DNA from: Paenibacillus macerans
GTDB lineage: Bacteria; Bacillota; Bacilli; Paenibacillales; Paenibacillaceae
NCBI RefSeq assembly: GCF_900454495.1
Contig: NZ_UGSI01000002.1
Span: 1,089,001 to 1,153,000, forward strand
Reading direction: 5' to 3'
Length of the DNA stretch: 64,000 bases
Under the pieces are notes generated by a model. That model was given only the letters and a program-made list of their open reading frames with translations. It had not been told where the DNA came from and made no database searches. How positions within the stretch are numbered: position 1 is the stretch's first letter; the number at the start of each line of letters is the position of its first letter. Positions 1 to 8,519 of the stretch are shown piece after piece. Both the position numbers and the translations under genes were made by a program.

Positions 1-1781
1 TCGACCGCGGGAGGGATGATGTGAATCCGCCCGTCCTGGCCCAGCAGCTTGTAAGGCTTGGTCATCGGCATGGCCAGCGCGACTTGCGCATGTACGGCCG
101 CTTTGCGATGGGGCAGCCGTTCCGCGATCGCCTCCAGCACGCCGTTAGTGCTCTCCGCATATTTTGTCCCGTCAAAATAAAGGGTTTTGGCCGTCGCTTC
201 CGTGAAGAAATCCTGCGCCAAAAATTCCTCCATCCGGTCCATGGGCGGCTCTACGCGAATCGTTAGCGGATTGGACACGACATCCTCATGTTTGAAATGC
301 AGCGCCACCTGCACCGTATAATCCCCCGGTTCGGCCACCTCCCAGCCGTTTTTTCCCACAGCGATAAATAACGAGTTGTACACCGCTTGTCCCGCGGCCA
401 GCACTTCATGCTCCCGCTTCCGAAAATAATGGACGAAAGGCGATACTTTGCGCGCGGTTTTCCCTAGTTTTTTCACGATAATGGTCATGTGGTCCGGGTC
501 GCTTAATATCCGCCGGTCGATGATTTGCGGTTCGGAAGTCCAATTGGTCAATTTAAGTTCAAGCACAACGGGCTCCATGAATTCAAAGCGCAAGGTTTCG
601 CGATTGGCCCGGAGCAGCAGCTCGAAGGACGGTTTGGCCAGCAGGCGGTGCTGCTCGAAGCCGTGGTGGTCGAACCATTCGGCGTTGCCCATTTGCACGA
701 AACGCTCCGGGGCGTGGCGCATGAACAGCAGCTCGTTATCGGAGAAACGGTATTCGAAGTTGGCGAAAAAGGCGGTTTCCCCGCCCCGAACGCTGTAAGG
801 GTAGTTCATGAAGCTGCGCGCTTCCGCTTCGTTCCGTAAAGGAATCCACGGCTCGCCAAGCGCTTTTTGCCAGGAGTGGGCAAGATTGAACCCGTGTCCC
901 ATCTCATGGCAGGCGGTCCAAAATTTCATGCGTTCCGTCCACGCCTCCGGCCGGCTTTCACCTTCCGGGGGAACGCTGATGAACGAGCGATTGAAAATCG
1001 CCGTTCCCTGGCGGTGCTGCGGGCCGATACTGTCGAACATAATTCCGCCCACGGAAGCCCCTTCCTCATACAGGGAAGAGAAGAATACCCATAAGGCCCA
1101 TTTCGGCTCATTGGCAAACTGCGACCAATGCCTTTGCATGGCGTCATGCATCTCCGCGTCGCTCCAGCGCACATCCAGCCCGGCTTCGGAAATCGGAATC
1201 GAGCTTGCGCCTGCGGATAGGCTTACGTCAAAGCCGGCGCGGCGGAACACATTTTCAATCGAGAGTTGTTCACTCGGCAGGGTGGCGGGATGGTTGGGAT
1301 GCGCGTGCGTGTCGATCGCGAGAACGGGAGTTATCCCGTCTTCGCTGTCAAATTCAAACTGAACGGGATGGAAATAAGGAGAAGTCCAGCGGTAATAAGA
1401 AGTATGCGTAAAGGAACTGCCGTCGGAGAAAATCACTTTTAGAAGGTTGGAGGGCGCTTCCTCCAGGGCGATGTTGACGAACGTATACGGGAACTGCGAA
1501 GTATTCCCATCCTTGAAAATGATATGCCCCTCCCAGGCTGACGGGCCAAGCGCGGCCAACTTGGCGGTCCAATGAATGTACAATTCAGGCTGTTTCCAGG
1601 CACCGCTGGCCGCCATTAGCGGATAAGGGCCGTCCACATCGAGCCGCAGCGTTTCCTGAACGGCCTCGGCGGCCGCCGGGGTCCGGTTCAGCAGCTTGTC
1701 CTTGAACAAGTCCTCCGCGTGGTCCAATTCCCATAATCCGCTGATACGATGAGCCTCTTCAGAGCAGGATACGAATGCCAT
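1..1781 (-). CDS. Metzincin-like zinc metalloprotease, 3' end outside window
   Basis: The reading frame starts at an ATG preceded by GAAAGGTG and stays open to the window edge (about 593 codons), so the C-terminus is missing. Residues 292-302 read HEMGHGFNLAH, a zinc-binding HExxHxxxxxH motif. About 22 residues later comes SFMNYPY, which has the form of a metzincin Met-turn (Met325). Both elements in this order support a metzincin-type peptidase, although the usual glycine before the third His is Asn. There is no signal peptide or lipobox (it begins MAFVSCSEEAHRI), so the protein looks cytoplasmic, or leaves the cell by another route. I do not recognise a named family. Fold call fairly sure, substrate unknown. 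It is transcribed away from the broken LacI fragment. Confidence 0.75.
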   Translation of the reverse strand, partial: MAFVSCSEEAHRISGLWELDHAEDLFKDKLLNRTPAAAEAVQETLRLDVDGPYPLMAASGAWKQPELYIHWTAKLAALGPSAWEGHIIFKDGNTSQFPYTFVNIALEEAPSNLLKVIFSDGSSFTHTSYYRWTSPYFHPVQFEFDSEDGITPVLAIDTHAHPNHPATLPSEQLSIENVFRRAGFDVSLSAGASSIPISEAGLDVRWSDAEMHDAMQRHWSQFANEPKWALWVFFSSLYEEGASVGGIMFDSIGPQHRQGTAIFNRSFISVPPEGESRPEAWTERMKFWTACHEMGHGFNLAHSWQKALGEPWIPLRNEAEARSFMNYPYSVRGGETAFFANFEYRFSDNELLFMRHAPERFVQMGNAEWFDHHGFEQHRLLAKPSFELLLRANRETLRFEFMEPVVLELKLTNWTSEPQIIDRRILSDPDHMTIIVKKLGKTARKVSPFVHYFRKREHEVLAAGQAVYNSLFIAVGKNGWEVAEPGDYTVQVALHFKHEDVVSNPLTIRVEPPMDRMEEFLAQDFFTEATAKTLYFDGTKYAESTNGVLEAIAERLPHRKAAVHAQVALAMPMTKPYKLLGQDGRIHIIPPAV

Positions 1782-1891
1782 GATGATCACACCTTTCTAT
1801 AAAAATATGGAATTTTATAAATATTTAACCATAAATCGACGATTGAAACCTTAAAATTTCTAAAAACGGTAAAAAAGATGATTTTGTCCAC

Positions 1892-1921
1892 AAAAAAGAA
1901 CGCTCCCGGCGTTCCTTTTTT
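1892..1921. terminator. Bidirectional rho-independent terminator
   Basis: A perfect 6-bp stem GAACGC/GCGTTC with loop TCCCG is flanked by A6 and T6 runs, so it can terminate in both directions. It lies just downstream of the LacI remnant on the minus strand. Confidence 0.75.
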
Positions 1922-1963
1922 CGATATTCAATCTTCTCCCTGCATCCATCTCCTCCTACCGCT

Positions 1964-2216
1964 TCACGCCCCCGTCGATTCGCGTTCGATCAAATGGGTG
2001 GGGAGCAGGATTTCCTGGTACACTTCTTCCGGATGATCGATCCGCCAGAGCAGTTGGGAGAAAGCTTTGTGGGCGAACAGGGGCAGATCGATGTCCATCG
2101 TTGTGATTTTCGGCAACGACATTTGCGAGAAGTGGGTGTTGTCGAACCCGCAGATGGAAATGTCATCGGGAATTTGATGCCCGGCGTTCCGGAGCGAAGA
2201 GCATACGTAAAAACTT
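1964..2216 (-). pseudogene. LacI-family regulator, C-terminal fragment only
   Basis: Reading the minus strand up to the TGA at 1964-1966 gives about 80 residues that match the end of a LacI-type sugar repressor: GHQIPDDISICGFDNT followed by SLPKITTMDIDLP. This is the last strand/helix part of the periplasmic-binding-like domain. The helix-turn-helix and most of the sensor domain are absent. Homology stops near 2216, where sequence of a plus-strand ABC permease begins. In intact loci of this kind a divergent repressor precedes the binding protein and permease genes. One deletion removing the repressor head, the binding protein and the permease head would therefore give this junction (inference). 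Confidence 0.7.
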
Positions 2217-3009
2217 AAGCTTCACCGAGTCCACCATATTCGGCGGCAACAAATGGGCGGGGGCCGACAATTACATCAAACTGTTTACGAGCGACATCGA
2301 GTTTTGGCCGTCGGTGCGGATTACGCTGCTGTACGCCGCGCTTTCCCTGCCGATCGGGGTGATCGGAGACCTGCTGGTCGCCATGCTTCTGAACAACAAG
2401 ATTAAGGGGCTCGGCGCGTACCGTACGATCTATTTCCTCCCGGCGGTGATGCCGGAAGTGGCCGTAGCGCTGCTGTGGCGATGGTTGTTCAACAGCGAGT
2501 CGGGGATTATCAATTTCGTATTGTCGCCGTTGTTCTCGGTGTTTGGCATCGACAAGCCGAACTGGTTTGGCGATCCGCATTATGTGCTGGGGGCGTTCAT
2601 CATTATGAGCTTATGGGGCATTTTCGGTACGAATACCGTTGTGTTTCTGGCTGGGCTTCAGGGTGTTCCAAGCTCCCTGTACGAAGCCGCGGAAATCGAT
2701 GGGGCCGGAAGATTCGCCAAATTCAAGAACATTACGATTCCGCAGATCTCCCCGGTTATTTTGCTGCAGGTGATCATGGGGATGATCGGAGCGCTGCAGA
2801 TTTTTACGATCGCCATGTTCGTCCGTCCGACCACGGCAGCCGGCAAATTTATGAACCAGCTCGTGTACGAGCGCGGATTCACGCAGCTGCACATGGGCGA
2901 AGCGTCGGCGGTCGCCTGGGTGCTGTTCATCATCATCCTGGCGCTGACGCTGCTCGTGTTCCGCTCCAGCCCGGCCTGGGTTCATTACGAATCGGATGTA
3001 AGGCGCTAA
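2217..3009 (+). pseudogene. MalF-type sugar ABC permease, N-terminus missing
   Basis: The frame is open from the junction near 2216 with permease-like residues (GADNYIKLFTSD) before the first usable start, a GTG at 2314 with no clear ribosome binding site. The remainder holds several hydrophobic membrane segments and the cytoplasmic EAA loop (YEAAEIDGAGRFAKF) that docks onto the ATPase. The first one or two membrane helices and the normal start are lost. It belongs to the binding-protein-dependent sugar permeases and lies 18 bp before the second permease. Probably non-functional. Confidence 0.75.
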
Positions 3010-3027
3010 AAGAGGAGGTGTGCTTTT

Positions 3028-4008
3028 ATGGCCAAGGTATCAGCTGTCCCCGCCGGGGGGATTTCCGGCAAACCGCTGAGATGGCTGAACAAAGCTGTGA
3101 TCTACGTGGTCGTCACGTTTTTGGCCGCCGTCATCCTCGTTCCGTTTTTTTGGATGGTTTCGACGGCCCTGCAGGCCGAAGGGGACATTTTCGTCTGGCC
3201 GCCGCAGTGGATTCCCGATCCGCCGCAGTGGCACAATTTCCAAGAGGCCTGGATGGCGATGCCTTTTAACCGCTACCTGTTCAACACGGTTTTTATCGTA
3301 GCGCATGGGTTCGTTGCCGAGCTCATCAGCTCGACGGTTGTCGCTTACGGGTTTGCGCGCTTCCGGTTTCCCGGCAGCGAATTCATCTTTCTCGTCCTGC
3401 TCGCCACGATGATGCTGCCTTTTCACGTCACGCTCATTCCGACGTTCCTGATCTGGCAGAAGCTTGGCCTGACGGGCCAGTTCGACCCGCTGGTGCTGCG
3501 CGCGTGGACGGCCTGGGGACCGTTTTACATTTTTCTGCTCCGCCAGTTTTTCATGACCCTGCCGCGGGAATTGGACGATGCCGCCGAAATGGACGGCGCG
3601 AATTTCCTCCAGACGTTCCTGCACATCATGCTGCCGCAGGTGAAACCGGCTTTGCTGGCGGTGGCGATCTTCGCTTTCCGCGGATATTGGAACGATTTTT
3701 TGGGCCCGTTGATCTACCTGTCCGATATGAAGATGTATACGCTGAACGTGGGCATGTACTTCTTTATGGGCGGCGTCAACGAGGCGCCGCAGTACGGGGA
3801 CGAGGTGATTTTGCTGCTCCGGGTGGCCGAGCGGCCCCGGCAGACCGATCCCGGGCGCGTGCTTGTTCCGGTGCTGAACGCGGAGCGGAGCGGCGATGAT
3901 GGGGAGGAGCCGATCATGAACATCGTGGCCGTGGACAAGGAAGATTCCGGTTTGGATTTTTCCGATCCCCGGGTGATTCGCGACCGCAAAGGCGCTACAT
4001 ATACTTGA
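3028..4008 (+). CDS. Chimera: MalG-type permease fused in frame to part of a GH130 phosphorylase
   Basis: It starts at ATG after GGAGGTG. Residues 1 to about 257 are a normal MalG-type permease with five or more membrane segments and an EAA loop (DDAAEMDGANFLQTF). After GGVNEAPQYG the usual last membrane helix is missing. The frame continues directly into the N-terminal third of a GH130 enzyme (DEVILLLRVAERPRQ, then LDFSDPRVIRDRKG). The fusion is seamless at codon level, so an internal deletion removed the permease tail and the GH130 head. The frame then hits a stop because of a 2-bp shift near 4000. A working permease is unlikely without its last helix. Confidence 0.7.
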   Translation: MAKVSAVPAGGISGKPLRWLNKAVIYVVVTFLAAVILVPFFWMVSTALQAEGDIFVWPPQWIPDPPQWHNFQEAWMAMPFNRYLFNTVFIVAHGFVAELISSTVVAYGFARFRFPGSEFIFLVLLATMMLPFHVTLIPTFLIWQKLGLTGQFDPLVLRAWTAWGPFYIFLLRQFFMTLPRELDDAAEMDGANFLQTFLHIMLPQVKPALLAVAIFAFRGYWNDFLGPLIYLSDMKMYTLNVGMYFFMGGVNEAPQYGDEVILLLRVAERPRQTDPGRVLVPVLNAERSGDDGEEPIMNIVAVDKEDSGLDFSDPRVIRDRKGATYT

Positions 4009-4772
4009 CTTCGATTTCCCACCTGCGCGTGGCGCGGAGCCGGGACGGCGTGCGGTTTACGGTCGACGGGAAGCCGACCGTTTTGCCCGAGGGCCCGCTG
4101 GAACGCTGGGGGATCGAGGATCCGCGGGTTACCCGCGTCGGGGATCGTTATCACATCGCGTACAGCGCCGTCTCGGAGCGAGGCGTCGCGGTCGGGGGGA
4201 TGACGACGGAAGATTTTGCGTCGTTTACCAGAGAAGGGTTGATTCTGGCGCCGACGAACAAGGATGTTGCGATATTTCCTGAGGCTATTGACGGCAAGTA
4301 TTACATGCCGCACCGCCCGGTTCCGGATGGCATCGGGGAGCCGGAAATTTGGCTGGCCGAATCGCCGGATTTGCGGCATTGGGGCAATCACAGGTTCCTG
4401 ACGGGACTCCGGAAAGGCAAGTGGGACGGCGCACGGATCGGCGCCGGCTGCGTTCCGATCAAAACGGAGGCCGGTTGGCTGATTCTCTACCACGGGGCGG
4501 ACGAAAGGCATCGTTACTGCATGGGCGCCGCGCTGCTGGATCTGCATCGGCCGGACCGGGTGCTCGCCCGCATGGAGGAGCCGTTTATCGTGCCGGAAGC
4601 GGACTACGAGACCAGCGGATTTTTTCATAGCGTCATTTTTGCCTGCGGCGCGATTGTCAAGGAGAATCAGGTGCTTATGTACTACGGGGCGTCCGACGAT
4701 TCCGTGGCCTGCGCAGCGGTTGATCTCCCGCAGCTTATGAGTGCATTACAACAAACCGAATGGAAGGGATAA
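3800..4772 (+). pseudogene. GH130 glycoside phosphorylase, truncated and frameshifted
   Basis: Two frames together give a GH130 enzyme: 3800-4000 in the permease frame, then from about 4000 the frame ending at TAA 4770-4772. Continuity is clear because ..RDRKGATY joins LTSISHLRVARSRDG, a conserved GH130 block, if one TA of the TATA at 3999-4003 is removed. Later blocks include GIEDPRVTRV, KDVAIFPE and ARIGAGCVPI. GH130 members phosphorolyse beta-mannosidic bonds. The LLLRVAE and YLTS blocks resemble those I know from beta-1,2-mannobiose-type phosphorylases (subfamily call tentative). The head is missing through fusion to the permease. Confidence 0.7.
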
Positions 4773-4777
4773 CGGGA

Positions 4778-5407
4778 ATGGTTTTGTTCGGAAACGGCAA
4801 CGTGAAGTCATGCGCCGAATTGGTGGAAGCTTACAGAACGAAGGAAAACAAACCTCAGCCTGCTCAAGCCGAAAAGCTGCTGTTTGACGGCGTTGAGGGG
4901 CGCGACGTTTATAATATTTCGGCTCCTTTCGAGGATGAAGGGGAACTGGTCATTGCCGGGCGGGTGGAAAACCGGGACAGCGAAGTATCGGAAATCCATT
5001 TCTTCGTGCGCCGCGAGGAGCGGTGGACGCCGCGGGACGGCGCTCCGGTATTCGCCCTGCAGGATCCGTTCTTGACGAGAATCTCCGGCGAGCTGGTGTT
5101 CGGCGGGGTTGAAACCTTCCCGCATCCGTCCGAGGAGGGCAAGGTTAGCTGGCGCACGGTGTTTTATAAAGGCCCGAGCCTCGCTAACCTGGAGCAGTTT
5201 TTCCGGGGGCCGGACCAAATGAAGGACCTGCGCTTGGTCGAGCTGTGCGACGGGACGATCGGTGTGTTTACGCGCCCGCAAGGGGAGAAGGGGGGAAGAG
5301 GGAAAATCGGGTTAGCCCGCGTGAATGCGCTGAGCGAGCTGACGGTCGAGGCGGTGCTGGACGCCCCGCTGCTGGAGCAATTCCGGGATGAGGAACGGGG
5401 CGGCTGA
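4778..5407 (+). pseudogene. DUF1861-family protein, C-terminally truncated
   Basis: A start at ATG 4778 has GGAAGGG nine bases upstream and follows the GH130 stop by 5 bp. About 209 residues resemble DUF1861, predicted beta-propeller proteins often found beside mannoside-degrading enzymes. Visible blocks include DVYNISAPF, DPFLTRISGELVFGGVE and WRTVFYKG. The frame ends abruptly after FRDEERGG, where family members continue for roughly another hundred residues, so the tail looks deleted. It adds to the run of damaged genes here. Function of the family is not established. Confidence 0.6.
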
Positions 5408-5448
5408 CGGGATATGAAAATGAAGCAAACCAGCCGTAAGCCTGGCGC

Positions 5449-5486
5449 AACCTCTGTGCGGTTTTTGATCCGCGCGGAGGTTTTTT
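5449..5486 (+). terminator. Rho-independent terminator
   Basis: A 13-bp stem (AACCTCTGTGCGG with CCGCGCGGAGGTT, two G-U pairs) is followed by six T residues. It closes the damaged ABC/GH130/DUF1861 unit. Confidence 0.8.
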
Positions 5487-5543
5487 AGTAAAATAGGAGA
5501 GTTTCCGTTTACGTCACCTTGGGAAAGGAGGTGCTTGCTGGCG

Positions 5544-5740
5544 ATGTTCCGGCTGAGCGGCAAATTGTTCGGCACGCTGCTGCTTGGCCTGCTGTTTTGC
5601 GCCGGCATCTATCTCGTTCGGGATGCGGTTTCCTGCCGTTTGGACGGAGGCTCGCTCCTCGCGGGAATCGTGCTGCTTCTCTTTTTTCTATTCACTTCGA
5701 TTTTGATGGGATCGGGTGGCTATTTGGCGGTCAAAGACAG
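5544..5740 (+). pseudogene. Small membrane protein, truncated
   Basis: An ATG with AAGGAGGTG upstream opens a frame of about 65 plausible residues with two hydrophobic segments (LFGTLLLGLLFCAGIYLV and LLAGIVLLLFFLFTSILMG). After the AVKD codons near 5740 the sequence changes character and overlaps the antisense Uma2 fragment, then the frame runs on into a dispersed repeat. The gene therefore seems cut at its 3' end. No family recognised. Confidence 0.4.
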
Positions 5741-5744
5741 GTGC

Positions 5745-5906
5745 TGCGCTGGCGTACGCGATTTTATTGGCGCCCTCGGGAACCGGCCATTTGCCGCCGT
5801 CCGCCAATTCGTAGCGCTTGCCGTCGTCGGGCAGCCGGGCATAATCGCCGTAGGTGGCAGGCTGCTCTTTAATGATAGGTTTTTGCTTATCATCACGGGC
5901 TTTCAT
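5745..5906 (-). pseudogene. Uma2-type (DUF820) nuclease, N-terminal fragment
   Basis: An ATG preceded by AGGGGGACCCT begins about 50 residues that match the start of Uma2/DUF820 proteins: PATYGDYARLPDDGKRYELA. This family has a PD-(D/E)XK nuclease-like fold and is common in Paenibacillus and cyanobacteria. Homology ends soon after YELADGG and the catalytic region is absent. The other side of the break is the truncated membrane protein, so both genes were cut by one event or by neighbouring events. Confidence 0.55.
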
Positions 5907-5935
5907 AGGGTCCCCCTTAAGAACGATCTGCTTAA

Positions 5936-6219
5936 AAGAGGTTGTTCAAAAAGTCATCTTTCCATAAGGAAGCCGTTCATGAAGCGGATCGGGCGTCGAA
6001 TCTTGATTCAGCCGGGCCAAGCGCTTGCTTCCGAAGCATGTTTCCTACGGAAACATTTCAGTTGCTCACGTAGCCTAACCAAGCTTATGCTTCCGAAGCC
6101 GTTTTCTACGAAAACGTTCAGCTCCGCTCCTTTCGTCCCTAGCTTCATCAGACCTAAAGCGTTTTGAAAAAACGCACATCGGAAGCATAGCTTCGGTCCT
6201 GAAAACCTGACTTTTTCGC
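5936..6219. repeat. MITE-like dispersed repeat, copy D1
   Basis: This stretch starts AAAAGAGGTTGTTCAAAAAG and ends near TGACTTTTTCGC. Terminal inverted repeats AAAAAGTCA (5948-5956) and TGACTTTTT (6208-6216) bound it. Its left part recurs at 9650-9745 and a shorter relative at 32473-32595. It contains shorter internal repeats of the type CTTCCGAAGC. It has no credible coding potential and may be a non-autonomous element. Confidence 0.55.
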
Positions 6220-6346
6220 ATTTAAATCGTACCATACAGCCCCTGGCCCGGCGTTTGAAGGATCGGCAACATTTCTTGGTTTTAGGTATATTCAGGAAAA
6301 TATAAGCAATAATAGAGAGCAACTCTATACGGAAGGAGCAAAGCTA

Positions 6347-6520
6347 ATGGATGCTACTCTTGGAGCCGATGAGGTTGTCCGCAGAATCAAGCAATTGCAG
6401 ACGGAAGGCAGTTCGCTAAGCAAAAAGCAGGTCAAGCAGCATGATCCGGAGTTGATGCGCAACGCTTTGTTTTATTTTCCCAGCTGGGAACACGCCGTAA
6501 AAAACGCCGAAGGTCTATAA
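6347..6520 (+). CDS. Single homing-endonuclease-associated (HNH) repeat protein, 57 aa
   Basis: An ATG eight bases after GGAAGGAG opens a 57-codon frame that ends in TAA. The protein has the pattern of the homing-endonuclease-associated repeat: a helix VVRRIKQLQTEG, then LSKKQVKQHDPELM, then a FPSWEHAVKNAEGL tail (compare the usual FGSWexALeaAG). Such repeats normally occur in tandem next to an HNH nuclease, where they bind DNA. Here one unit stands alone with its own terminator. No nuclease lies next to it. Family call moderately sure, role unknown. Confidence 0.55.
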   Translation: MDATLGADEVVRRIKQLQTEGSSLSKKQVKQHDPELMRNALFYFPSWEHAVKNAEGL

Positions 6521-6540
6521 ATGTAAGCCCCGTTTAAGCT

Positions 6541-6598
6541 AGAGCCGAGCCGTGGCCGTGGCAGGACTTTGTTCCTGTACCGCAGCGCGGCTCTTTTT
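6541..6598 (+). terminator. Rho-independent terminator
   Basis: AGAGCCGAGC pairs with GCGCGGCTCT (one mismatch) across a structured loop, followed by TTTTTGT. It ends the 57-aa HNH-repeat gene. Confidence 0.65.
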
Positions 6599-6599
6599 G

Positions 6600-6734
6600 T
6601 ACCCATAACTTACTTTATATCTCTATTTTTTTGACGCTGCCTATTTCTCAGGCCTCAACCTTAACTCGGCGCTTGACAGCCAGCTATAAATGGAACGATG
6701 CTGCCGTCGCCCTTCAAAATAGCGGCACTTTATG
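6600..6734. repeat. Left half of an AATAGCGG-type intergenic repeat, split by an IS
   Basis: The string CAAAATAGCGGCACTTTATG here recurs exactly near 60228-60247. The matching continuation (TACTTATTTTCC) is found on the far side of the IS4 element near 8258. The insertion sequence therefore landed inside a pre-existing dispersed repeat. No gene is visible. Confidence 0.5.
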
Positions 6735-8247
6735 CACTAGCGTTGCAAGAACACTAACATCAATTTTCAGCAAAACCCACATTTGGATTATTGAAACTAT
6801 AAATGGATTTTTTTACAGTCATTTTTTAAGCTTAAGACCAAAAAGTCAAGGTTACCTAATGCGTAGGTCGCGATGTCCCATTAAATGTATATAATGGATA
6901 TTATTCCTTGAACTTGCTTGGCTTAATTATCCCAACCATTGTGCGCACCGATAACGCTTTGGGACCTGACCCCGGACGTCTCCCCGGACTACTTCGACTG
7001 GGTTTCCGATCCAGTTCGGTTCGAAAGGATCGCCATGAACGGTACAAATACTCGCGGAGAATCCGGAGCACTTGCCAGTTTGTTTTTGCCGTTTGGGTGC
7101 TGTGCCGGATGTGCTCCACGAGCAAGGCAGTAATTAAAGCCAAGAATAACTGGTTCCAAATAGCCTGTGGTTTATGACTGTGCAGCTTCTTCAATCGCAA
7201 ATGTTGCTTCAGCCATTTAAAATACAACTCGATGAGCCAGCGATTTTTATAGATCTGCGCGATTTCTTCAGCGGTCTTATCCCATACCGATGTAAAAATA
7301 CGATAAGTCCGTTCCTGCTCGTCATAAAACTCCACCAAACGAACGGAATGTTCCATGGATCGGAAGGAACTGCCCACGCAAACCTTGGCGTCCCGCGTGA
7401 TGTTCGAGCCTTCCGGAACAGGATACTCCTCAATGACGGTGGCAAGCGCGCGATCTCGCATACGGATCACAAACTGGATGTTGTCCTGGACCCATTGATC
7501 CATCCGGGCATAATCATCATAACCGCGATCCATCACATAAATCGCATCCGAGGGGACGACCAGTTCAACGGCCCCCGCACGATCCCCTACATTGAGCGAA
7601 CTGGGGATCATGGCATCAGGAAATAGCTTGTCGGGAGCTGTAACAACGAGGCGCAGATGCATCTTGACGCCGCTACTCTTATTTGACATCTTGGCCCAAC
7701 TTCCAAGTTGAAGCGGCAGTCGAATGCTGGAAGAATCAATGATGTGCAATTTCCCGCTCTGGCCCTGGTGGCAAGCACGTTGCTGTGTTTGTGATGCCAG
7801 ATGCTGAAACATCCACTCCAACAGCTCCGTTGGGATCTGATCGAGTTTTCGGGATAATTGCGAGCCGCTGATACTCTCCAACTGTAGAAGCTGCTGAAGT
7901 TTCGGCTCAGCACGAAGTGCAATTTCCATTTCACCGTAAGATGACCATTGTTTCAACTGAGCATTGATGAAGAGCATGATCGCTTTCATCGTGGTAAGTT
8001 TCTTGGTGTAATGGTCGAAGAGTAAACGTTGATGCACATCGATGGGCAGTAAGGAAATCAGTTGACGAATGACCGTTTTAGCTTTAACGTTATCCATGGT
8101 TGGTCTCCTTTTGTAGAGAGTTATGGACAACGTACCTACCTCTTTACAATAGGAGATTTTTTATGCTTTTTCCATGAAAAATGATCATAATTACCCATAT
8201 TTAACTAATATTTGATTATTCGCGTTAGGTTTTATGCAACGCTAGTG
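6735..8247 (-). mobile_element. IS4-family insertion sequence
   Basis: A 13-bp terminal inverted repeat CACTAGCGTTGCA (6735-6747) is matched by TGCAACGCTAGTG (8235-8247), bracketing one transposase gene. Weaker matching continues inward. No direct target duplication could be recognised. An isolated copy of the end (CTAGCGTTGCAT) lies at 33809-33820. The element is about 1.5 kb and apparently intact. Confidence 0.8.
6901..8097 (-). CDS. IS4-family transposase
   Basis: The start is placed at the ATG at 8097 because AAAGGAGACC lies directly upstream; a longer frame back to 8130 lacks this. The 398-residue protein shows the DDE pattern: HIIDSSSIRL for the first Asp, YVMDRGYDD for the second, and the Glu in KNRWLIELYFKWLKQ, the YREK-like block of IS4 transposases. 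Length is normal for the family and no internal stop is present, so the enzyme may be active. It mobilises the element whose ends are at 6735 and 8247. Confidence 0.9.
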   Translation of the reverse strand: MDNVKAKTVIRQLISLLPIDVHQRLLFDHYTKKLTTMKAIMLFINAQLKQWSSYGEMEIALRAEPKLQQLLQLESISGSQLSRKLDQIPTELLEWMFQHLASQTQQRACHQGQSGKLHIIDSSSIRLPLQLGSWAKMSNKSSGVKMHLRLVVTAPDKLFPDAMIPSSLNVGDRAGAVELVVPSDAIYVMDRGYDDYARMDQWVQDNIQFVIRMRDRALATVIEEYPVPEGSNITRDAKVCVGSSFRSMEHSVRLVEFYDEQERTYRIFTSVWDKTAEEIAQIYKNRWLIELYFKWLKQHLRLKKLHSHKPQAIWNQLFLALITALLVEHIRHSTQTAKTNWQVLRILREYLYRSWRSFRTELDRKPSRSSPGRRPGSGPKALSVRTMVGIIKPSKFKE

Positions 8248-8423
8248 GAATAAAAAGTACTTATTTTCCTCCGGCTGGATAAAAACAGCTAAATAAGCAG
8301 GCCCTGCAAAAATAAAGCCAAAAAGTGTCGTTATTCCGGTGAAATGGTGTGGAATGACGGAAATAACGACATAAAATACCGCTATGCGCCAGGCTCGCCT
8401 GATTGCAAGAACCGCAGTATGAC

Positions 8424-8450
8424 AGCCGCTGACCGGGTCAGCGGCTTTTT
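8424..8450 (+). terminator. Rho-independent terminator
   Basis: AGCCGCTGA/TCAGCGGCT stem with a CCGGG loop and a run of five T. No gene of its own is visible upstream between the IS and this site, so it may belong to DNA displaced by the IS insertion. Confidence 0.65.
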
Positions 8451-8519
8451 CAATGCCGGAAAAAGAAGTAAAATGAAAAACAACGTTTACTTAACACCGC
8501 GAAAGGATGAATTGCACGG

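Noticed and set aside
2217..2222. AAGCTT at the LacI/permease junction as proof of a cloning artefact
   Set aside because: A single 6-bp restriction site can occur by chance, and other junctions in the region lack it, so it is only mentioned as a caution.
6735..8247. Target-site duplication of the IS4 element
   Set aside because: The flanks ACTTTATG and GAATAAAA do not form a direct repeat.
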